From the NCBI GenBank assembly GCA_965248545.1, contig OZ252110.1, forward strand, positions 3,906,001-3,970,000: a DNA stretch of 64,000 bases, written 5' to 3'. A program made the position numbers and the translations under genes. Of the stretch, positions 36,012-42,551 are shown piece after piece; position 1 is the stretch's first letter, and each line of letters starts with the position of its first letter. Source of the DNA: Alteromonas_E sp965248545 (GTDB taxonomy: Bacteria; Pseudomonadota; Gammaproteobacteria; Enterobacterales; Alteromonadaceae). The notes under the pieces were generated by a model. That model saw nothing but the letters and a program-made list of their open reading frames with translations. It ran no database searches and was not told where the DNA came from.

Positions 36012-37525
36012 TGGAAGCCACTATCACTCGGCATAACGTCAAAGAACTGATAAAAAGCCTTGGGCTTGATGTTGCTAAAACGCCCTCAGATCAACCAGAG
36101 GATCAAATGGACAAACAGATAGCCCAATATACTAATTTATCGTTTAAAGATCGTATGGGCGGTCCTGAAGGCTTAGAAACGCTTTCTAAGATAAAGTCCG
36201 CGCTAGGTCACCTTCGCATGGCTGATTTTGGCTCGAACAACGCGGAGTTTGAGATTGTCGCGAAAGCTTTATCTTGGTTCGTCGGGACGGGACACGAAGA
36301 CCAAGCACTAGACGTATTCTTAGACCACTGCTCTTATGTCGGTGGCGACTTCGAGCCTGAACGTGAATTAAAACGTCTTCGCAGTTTCGATTCCGGATAC
36401 GAAAGCGACCGTGTAAAACCGGCGTCACTCTTCAAAGAAGCCATTGAAAAGGGATGGAAGCCTGATTCGTCTATTCCAAAACCGACAATTAAGAATAAAG
36501 GATTCGTCCATCTTGGTAGTTTAAAGCCTCAACCTATTGATTGGCTGGTTGATGGATTGATTGAGCGGAATTCCGTTGGGACCATTTTCGGGGCGCCTGC
36601 TGGTGGTAAGAGTTTCATCGCGCTTGATATGGCCTTCTCCATAGCCGCTGGGCGCACTTTTCACGGAAGAGATACCGAGCAAGGTTCAGTATTCTACATC
36701 GCGGCAGAGGGGCAGAACGGCCTTATTCGGCGCATGAAAGCGTGGGAATTGAAGCGGCAAACAAGCCTAGCTGATGCAAATATATTCCTTCAGACAGCGC
36801 CCTACCCGCTAACGGAGTCGGGAGCCGTGGACGTTCTTATTGAACACATAAAACAGACTCTCAAGACTGGCGTGGAATCACCAGAATTAATTGTCTTGGA
36901 TACACTGGCGAAGAGCTTCGGCGGGGCTGATGAAAACGCCACAAAAGATATGAACGCTTTCGTCAATGCTGTAATCAGTTTACAACAAACCTTCAACTGT
37001 TGTGTGCTGGTGGTCCATCATACGGGCAAAGGCGACCAAAAGTCTGCGCGAGGAAACTCGGCACTAAAAGCAGGTGTAGACTTCGAGTATTCTGTTCAAA
37101 AGAATAATGACCTAGTCACACTTGCCAACTGCAAAATGAAAGACGCGGAACCTCCTACGCCGGTCACATTTAAATTGGAAACAGTCGTAATAGACGCGGA
37201 TGGAAATTCGAGTTGCGTTTTATCCATAGCTAGTCAAAAAGAAGTCAAAGACAAAGAGCCTAAGATCAGCGGGATTGGAAAAAATCAGAGTTTATTGGCT
37301 GGGGAAATTCTGCGAGGTGCTTCCGGTGAAGAAGTTCGCATAGAAGCATTGCGGAATAGATCTTCTCTGAAAGGGAAAAGATTTAACGAAGCACTGAATG
37401 GGCTAGCAACGCGCAATGTCATTTCCATTGCCGAGAGCGGTGGACTGATTTCTTTCAACAAGGAAGTTCTAGCACAATGCTCCCAGTCAACAAAAAGCGA
37501 CCTTTCCGAAACTCTCCCCCCTTAA
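36011..37525 (+). CDS. RepA-like AAA_25 replicative helicase
   Basis: A 504-residue protein. An N-terminal helical part (about 1-160) is followed by a RecA-fold AAA_25 domain with Walker A GAPAGGKS (194-201), Walker B LIVLDTL and VLVVHHTGKG. This is the RSF1010 RepA/P4-alpha helicase type. ATG 36011 shares a base with the primase stop, with AAGGAGG six bases upstream. The 3' end of the gene runs into a C/G-rich hairpin and iteron-like repeats. Confidence 0.88.
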   Translation: MEATITRHNVKELIKSLGLDVAKTPSDQPEDQMDKQIAQYTNLSFKDRMGGPEGLETLSKIKSALGHLRMADFGSNNAEFEIVAKALSWFVGTGHEDQALDVFLDHCSYVGGDFEPERELKRLRSFDSGYESDRVKPASLFKEAIEKGWKPDSSIPKPTIKNKGFVHLGSLKPQPIDWLVDGLIERNSVGTIFGAPAGGKSFIALDMAFSIAAGRTFHGRDTEQGSVFYIAAEGQNGLIRRMKAWELKRQTSLADANIFLQTAPYPLTESGAVDVLIEHIKQTLKTGVESPELIVLDTLAKSFGGADENATKDMNAFVNAVISLQQTFNCCVLVVHHTGKGDQKSARGNSALKAGVDFEYSVQKNNDLVTLANCKMKDAEPPTPVTFKLETVVIDADGNSSCVLSIASQKEVKDKEPKISGIGKNQSLLAGEILRGASGEEVRIEALRNRSSLKGKRFNEALNGLATRNVISIAESGGLISFNKEVLAQCSQSTKSDLSETLPP

Positions 37526-37545
37526 GGGGGGGGAGAGCGTTTCGG
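37506..37545. repeat. Long C/G hairpin at the helicase 3' end
   Basis: The outer arms CCGAAAC and GTTTCGG (37506-37512, 37539-37545) are two oppositely facing copies of the iteron motif. Inside, CTCTCCCCCC and a G8-AGAG run can pair around TTAA. The helicase stop codon is in the loop. Confidence 0.7.
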
Positions 37546-37561
37546 CAAATACGGTTTGCGT

Positions 37562-37672
37562 CCGAAATGATACCGAAACAGTACCGAAACGATACCGAAA
37601 TTCCGAAACAGTGTCCGAAACGTAGTCCGAAACGTGCAAAAAAAACAGGGGCTATTTCGGAACGTGTTTCGG
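37562..37672. repeat. Iteron-like array, candidate replication origin of the island
   Basis: Seven direct copies of CCGAAA(C/T) start at 37562, 37573, 37584, 37595, 37603, 37615 and 37627, with spacings of 11, 11, 11, 8, 12 and 12 bases. Two inverted copies follow at 37654-37660 and 37666-37672. The array lies directly after the primase and helicase genes, in a 165-base gap. The layout resembles iteron origins of P4 and IncQ-type replicons. Confidence 0.72.
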
Positions 37673-37690
37673 ACAATTTTCAAGTCAATA

Positions 37691-37948
37691 TCACACATAA
37701 CTCATTATCAGGTTGTACGTGCCTAGAATGACCCCGCATACGAAAAGTAAGCCCATACCTAAAAACGCCAAGCTCTTAATCAGATCAATAACCTCGGGGA
37801 AATATACATAAAGCACGGCAAGAACACCAACGCCGAGAGCCATTAGCACGAAGAATGGTCCTGTGGCGCTTCCTCGTCCCATAGAGTCCCAATTTGCCAT
37901 TGCCAAAGAGGAATAAGTAACAAGGTAAAACGAAAATAGAGACCTCAT
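37691..37948 (-). CDS. Small membrane protein
   Basis: An 85-residue protein with a hydrophobic N-terminus and two further hydrophobic segments (about residues 31-48 and 56-82). Unknown family. The start ATG overlaps the stop of the nucleotidase-like gene by four bases, so it is the last gene of a three-gene minus-strand operon. Confidence 0.65.
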   Translation of the reverse strand: MRSLFSFYLVTYSSLAMANWDSMGRGSATGPFFVLMALGVGVLAVLYVYFPEVIDLIKSLAFLGMGLLFVCGVILGTYNLIMSYV

Positions 37949-38649
37949 TGCAAATCACTCCGTTTGGTAAAATAGATCTCGCCGCTGTTGTTTCTGACCC
38001 AGCGCTCTTTGTTGTAGCTATTAAATCCTTGCGCTTTTAATTTCTCGTCTAGCTGGGCGAGTGCTTCGCTATCCATGCCCCGCCTTACACATTTCTCTTC
38101 CCCGTGTTCATCCAGCAATGTCATGTAAAAAAGGTCGTAGGTCACAGGTCGTCTAAGCAAACACTGAGCATTGTTGATATCTAACCCACCAGCGGCAACA
38201 TGGCGCATGTGCTTCATCACCGCGTTCCAGTTCGGGTATTGCTCGGTACCGAAGTGGATATGAACGCCTTTGAATTTGTCAGCGCCGTTTGCGGTACGAT
38301 CATCAATCAAATAGTCACCAGCGTTTAAATGCTTGTTGTGGGATAAGACAAGACGCTTATACGCGCCCTGCCCCAAGTACTTCTTCACCCACAAAAGCTT
38401 ATCTGACCACGCTGAGGGATTCTCCCATGGCGCCGTGGACAGGATGTAAGTATTACAAATCGCGCACAACTCGTTGAACGCTTCGATAGCGCCGTCCATA
38501 GGCTCCATTAAGGAAAAGATATTAGGTACCTCATCCAACCGCCCCTCGTACTCTGTGAGCGTTTCTTCAGTTAGCTTGTTGAACGCTGAAGGGAAGTCGA
38601 CCAACACGTTGTCCATGTCGACGTAAACTCTCAGTCTATCTTTGCTCAT
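37945..38649 (-). CDS. 5'(3')-deoxyribonucleotidase-like HAD phosphatase
   Basis: A 234-residue HAD-superfamily protein with the nucleophile motif DMDNVLVDF (D11, D13), TYILSTAPWENPSAW and a DYLIDDRTANGADKF acidic motif. This order is typical of NT5C-type nucleotidases often carried by phages. The C-terminal 60 residues (VTYDLFYMTLLDEHGEEKC onward) are an extra domain. It would dephosphorylate dNMPs, altering nucleotide pools, but the substrate is not shown by sequence. Confidence 0.8.
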   Translation of the reverse strand: MSKDRLRVYVDMDNVLVDFPSAFNKLTEETLTEYEGRLDEVPNIFSLMEPMDGAIEAFNELCAICNTYILSTAPWENPSAWSDKLLWVKKYLGQGAYKRLVLSHNKHLNAGDYLIDDRTANGADKFKGVHIHFGTEQYPNWNAVMKHMRHVAAGGLDINNAQCLLRRPVTYDLFYMTLLDEHGEEKCVRRGMDSEALAQLDEKLKAQGFNSYNKERWVRNNSGEIYFTKRSDLQ

Positions 38650-38921
38650 GATTTATCTCCCCTCGGTTTAGGCATGAGGGTATGATGACCGCTCACTATC
38701 ACAAATGCTTTGCCCTTTTGGTCTTCAGGTTCAGGCTCATTAATCCGCTCGTAAACAGTGCCTATTTCAGGGTCGTGTTTAATACCCGACAAGACACCAA
38801 TAACCGACAAGTCGGGCAAGTGCCTATGGATGTATCGTCTTATATGTACCTCGTGTTCGGCCCTGACCACTTGTGTGATTTTCTGGGCTCCACGCTGGAG
38901 GATGACTAGATATAAATTCAT
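38646..38921 (-). CDS. Small hypothetical protein upstream of the HAD gene
   Basis: A 91-residue protein starting at ATG 38921 (MNLYLVILQRGAQ), with AAGGA about ten bases upstream. The first half is a beta-alpha LVILQRGAQKITQVVRAEHEVHIRRYI unit. The frame is open to 39047 but no start with a ribosome-binding site lies there. Its stop overlaps the HAD start by four bases. Unknown family. Confidence 0.65.
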   Translation of the reverse strand: MNLYLVILQRGAQKITQVVRAEHEVHIRRYIHRHLPDLSVIGVLSGIKHDPEIGTVYERINEPEPEDQKGKAFVIVSGHHTLMPKPRGDKS

Positions 38922-39354
38922 GCTGTAGATTTCCTTTTTGCATGAGCATCGCCTTGTCCCGTTCCCTGCTTGCGAGGGCACATCCCGTCTAAAGTTAGAC
39001 AGAAACCACCTTATCCGGCGTGGACAGGTTGGCGGAGCAAAGCTCACTCTTGATGTTAAAATCCCCTTCAGAATAGCAGCGAAAATAATGTTTTTGCAAT
39101 CCTTGGACGGATGGAGACTTTGAAGCCATTAATTCCCATCTTTTTTAACCACAAGGTTTACTTAACAAATTCATAAGGTTACACGTATTTTTGTAGACAG
39201 CTTTTGGATGGTGGAATGGATTTAAAGAATAATTAAAAACGCACCAAAAACATTCACTACGATTATATTTTTTTAATTTTTAATTCACTCAATTTATTGC
39301 CAAGCCAAACCTCTGCCCTTGCGGATGGTTCTAGTTGCTACTAAAAATATATGG
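38922..39354. other. AT-rich gap between two minus-strand island operons
   Basis: About 430 bases without a convincing gene. The first 150 bases are of average composition, while 39120-39300 is strongly AT-rich. It probably contains the promoter of the small operon at 38921. I see no RNA gene or known repeat. Confidence 0.4.
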
Positions 39355-40530
39355 TCAATCGATACGAACGATTGAAATAGTGCTCGCATTAAACTTGAAA
39401 TTCCTAATATCATCGTTTTGCAGAATATTGACGACTTCCTTGATCACATTTAGTGGCAAAAAGAACCATTCTTTTGGCTTAACCATATTACCAAAACGGT
39501 CAGGTATCTGGATATCCGCTTGAGCCTCTCGAAAGAATTTATGAAGTAATTTTTCGGTGGCATGAAGGTTCATATTGTACAGCGTAAACTTGGCAACGAC
39601 CTCAACGTCGGCAAGGAGATAGGTAGAATCCTTAGCAGCGTTCGCAACTCTTTTCTTAACATCTGAGGTCGTCACTCCAATTTTATGAAGATACTCACGA
39701 TGCTTTGCTATTGAAGGCTCCTCTGATTTTGAGCGGAGTACGTAAACGATACCTGTTTTGTAAAGTGGAGAGTCCTCTTCAACAAAAAGCGGTCCTGAAT
39801 CTTTTGGGACAATTGCTCTGGCTGATTTGTCTTTGTAAAGCGCGGCACCGAATGACCGAAGGAGCAAGTTACTTTCCATGCCGTTTGAATAAACTACTCG
39901 CATACGCGCGTTATGATGACCTTTACGACGTGCGTGTTTTTCGCCCATTTCAGCCACATAAGCGATTAGGCCAGATAAGATAAATGCCTGACCTTTTTGT
40001 ATCTCTGCAATACCTTTGATACCTGTTGTCTCTAATGTACCGTCGTCGAGTTCATTTTGAATTCTCACGAACAAAGGTTTAAACGAGTCAAAGTCCATGC
40101 ATTTTTTGCGAGTTGCCATGTCAGCACTTGCAGTCTGGCTTTTTGTTCCGACGGTCACATGCTTTAAATTGAAAATATCATCATCATCGGTAAGTAAGTC
40201 ACTCGACAGGACATCATCAATTGTTAATTCAGTTTTTTTTTCAACAGACGATTTAGTGCCTAGTAAGCCCTCTGTATCAAATGGTTCCAGAGCCTCTAGA
40301 GCTTCTGATGTTGAACGAAGCTTGGACAATCGTGCAGCCAGTTTAGCCTCATGAATGTTAGTCGCCTCAATATCAGGCTCTCTGCCATTCAACTCGATGA
40401 AGCTTTTGAGTTCTTCAAATGTCTCATAGTAAATCGCGTAGTGACTTAGTTTTTTTGACTTTGTCACAGAAACTTCGAGTAAACCCAATGGGTCATCGTT
40501 AAATATGTCATCTAATGTCCGTTTAGCCAT
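39355..40530 (-). CDS. GIY-YIG (T5orf172-type) nuclease, third gene of the defence-like operon
   Basis: A 391-residue protein. Residues 36-72 carry a helical module with FIELNGREPD. The C-terminal part is a GIY-YIG nuclease domain: GIVYVLR (260-266), HKIGVTT, the KKRV arginine and the ATEKLLHKFF glutamate, in the T5orf172 style. The likely role is DNA cleavage in concert with the helicase encoded nine bases upstream. The ribosome-binding sequence AAGGAAAGAG overlaps the helicase stop. The middle (about 80-250) is unassigned. Confidence 0.85.
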   Translation of the reverse strand: MAKRTLDDIFNDDPLGLLEVSVTKSKKLSHYAIYYETFEELKSFIELNGREPDIEATNIHEAKLAARLSKLRSTSEALEALEPFDTEGLLGTKSSVEKKTELTIDDVLSSDLLTDDDDIFNLKHVTVGTKSQTASADMATRKKCMDFDSFKPLFVRIQNELDDGTLETTGIKGIAEIQKGQAFILSGLIAYVAEMGEKHARRKGHHNARMRVVYSNGMESNLLLRSFGAALYKDKSARAIVPKDSGPLFVEEDSPLYKTGIVYVLRSKSEEPSIAKHREYLHKIGVTTSDVKKRVANAAKDSTYLLADVEVVAKFTLYNMNLHATEKLLHKFFREAQADIQIPDRFGNMVKPKEWFFLPLNVIKEVVNILQNDDIRNFKFNASTISIVRID

Positions 40531-40539
40531 ACTCTTTCC

Positions 40540-42546
40540 TTATGCTCTCATCTGTTCACGCTTTTTGTTCTTCAGCCACTCGAGAGCTTCTCCGAGTCGT
40601 CTCTCAAGTGCGATATCACTCTCAAAGCTTGGTGGGCGTCCATTGTCACGCGCGAACTCTTGAATTCTCGGCCACAAAGCCAAGGCCTCTTCTTCGGTCA
40701 TTTTTATTTTTTGAGTTGAGGCAACACCATGCACTTTCTGCAGCAGCTCAGAAGTTAGCCCCTTACTAAGTACTTCATAAGCGTGACCGAATGGATTAAC
40801 ACTGTCTATTAGATCAACTGATAGGTCATTAATGTTTATAAACTTGCGGACAAGTCCAACGAAACTGCTACTCCCAGCCTGTTGCTCATCTTCATCATCT
40901 GAAGCATTCTCATTGTTTCCAACAGACGCCATCGCCATCGTTGCAGCTACCCGTTGCCTTATCGCTTCAACGTCTTCTTCAGATTCATTCGGATATTTTT
41001 CTTCAATTACCCGACGAACATAAACATCTTGAACGAGTTCTCCCGGCATATCTTCATTAGCCATCGCCTTAATGACATCAGAGTTCTGACAAACGGCTGC
41101 GACCAGCTCATCCATTTCTTGCTCGATAATCTGTTTGGCTCTTTCTGACTTAGGCTCTTTGAGATCTTTCACACCAATAACAATTTCGCCAGTGTTCGGG
41201 TCTTGTTCACCCTTACCAACAGAATCATCACTCGACTTAGGAACGAACTTGAACTTGGGCGCTAGAGCCTGTTCCATTGCCAGAGATACAGAGATTGCTT
41301 TGAGCATTTGGTTGACTGCATTGACTACCAATTCGTCGTCAGCTCGAGGCTCTGCTATTAAGTTTGTAAATGTTGCCGTTGGTTTGCCTTCATGGTCACG
41401 TGTGACTCGGCCTATGATCTGGATTATCTCGGTTAGTGAGCCTCTATAGCCCACGGTAATTGCATGTTCAGCGGGAGGCCAGTCGAACCCCTCTTTTGCC
41501 ATACCCAACGCAATGATTACGTCGACCCTCTCTTGTTGTTTTTTGTCGCGTAAAGACTCTTGCAGTTTACTTCTGAACTCGGGGTCATCCTCTACTAAAT
41601 TGGCAACTATCAATTTACGACCATCCTTTGTTACAACTGGATAGAAGTTTGTTTCTTCCTCAACGTCTTGCATGTCGCCGATTATATCGATGATCGCATC
41701 GACTTCATCATGCTTACTACCAGCCGTTTCAGGGCTCATTCGATGTGGAATATGGATGATTGTTTTCTTGGACAGATCGAACACTTTTGGAAGTGCCTGT
41801 AGATAACTTCCATCCAGCGCACTGTAAAAACTGTAGTTGATCTTAAGCGTCTTTAGATGCTTGTAGGCGGCCATCTGTTCCCAGTATGTATAAGACACAT
41901 GGGTAAACCGCGCTTCGTCTTCAACAGACATGATAGCCATATCATCGCCTCGGAAATAACTCCCGGTCATAGCGATTACATGTGCGTTATCTCGCTGCAA
42001 TACACAACGTAGCAACTCTCCTAACTTACTTTCTTCACTGGAACTGGAGTGATGAAATTCGTCGATAGCGAGAACACAGCCGTCGAATACTTCTTCGCCA
42101 GCTTCTTGGAATGCAAATCGTAACGTTGCATGAGTACATACTAAAGCGACATCATCACTCTCAAGAAAAGCTAATAACTTCGTAACTTTGCTTCTTGCTC
42201 CTGCTCCATGGTCTGCACCTGGGCTACATAAATCCCATTCAGGTTTTACAGTCCAGTTCGCAAAAAAACCATGACTCACTAAATCTGTATCACCAAAGCT
42301 TGAGCCTATCGAAACTTCGGGAACGGCAACAATCACCTTTTTGCAGCCTTGGTTTTCCAGCTTGTCCAACCCAAGAAACATTAGTGCGCGCGACTTACCA
42401 GAAGCAGGAGGTGACTTTATAAGTAGATATTGCGCTTCGCGTTTGTCAAATACTCTGCGTTGCATCGGCCGCATTCCCATTGGGTCTGATTCTTTAGGTT
42501 TACGGATTTCGTCGAGGTCGATTCTTACTGCAGTCACATTGCTCAT
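40540..42546 (-). CDS. SF2 DEAD/DEAH-type helicase, second gene of the defence-like operon
   Basis: A 668-residue superfamily 2 helicase of the restriction-enzyme type. Walker A is SPPASGKS (45-52), the box is DEFH (162-165), motif III is TGS (194-196) and motif VI is QIIGRVTRD (376-384). No nuclease motif is seen in the rest. The C-terminus (about 616-665) holds FARDNGRPPSFESD and an E-rich helix similar to the N-terminal module of the nuclease. It starts five bases after the methyltransferase ends. Confidence 0.88.
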   Translation of the reverse strand: MSNVTAVRIDLDEIRKPKESDPMGMRPMQRRVFDKREAQYLLIKSPPASGKSRALMFLGLDKLENQGCKKVIVAVPEVSIGSSFGDTDLVSHGFFANWTVKPEWDLCSPGADHGAGARSKVTKLLAFLESDDVALVCTHATLRFAFQEAGEEVFDGCVLAIDEFHHSSSSEESKLGELLRCVLQRDNAHVIAMTGSYFRGDDMAIMSVEDEARFTHVSYTYWEQMAAYKHLKTLKINYSFYSALDGSYLQALPKVFDLSKKTIIHIPHRMSPETAGSKHDEVDAIIDIIGDMQDVEEETNFYPVVTKDGRKLIVANLVEDDPEFRSKLQESLRDKKQQERVDVIIALGMAKEGFDWPPAEHAITVGYRGSLTEIIQIIGRVTRDHEGKPTATFTNLIAEPRADDELVVNAVNQMLKAISVSLAMEQALAPKFKFVPKSSDDSVGKGEQDPNTGEIVIGVKDLKEPKSERAKQIIEQEMDELVAAVCQNSDVIKAMANEDMPGELVQDVYVRRVIEEKYPNESEEDVEAIRQRVAATMAMASVGNNENASDDEDEQQAGSSSFVGLVRKFININDLSVDLIDSVNPFGHAYEVLSKGLTSELLQKVHGVASTQKIKMTEEEALALWPRIQEFARDNGRPPSFESDIALERRLGEALEWLKNKKREQMRA

Positions 42547-42551
42547 TTATT

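Noticed and set aside
37562..37672. CRISPR array
   Set aside because: The repeat units are only 7 bases with 4-5 base spacers, and no cas genes are near.
37477..37731. 84-residue plus-strand frame across the iteron array
   Set aside because: Its repeated PKQ/PKR pattern is only the translation of the DNA repeats; no ribosome-binding sequence.
38922..39047. Longer version of the 91-residue island protein
   Set aside because: The open frame extends upstream, but the only start with a ribosome-binding site is ATG 38921.
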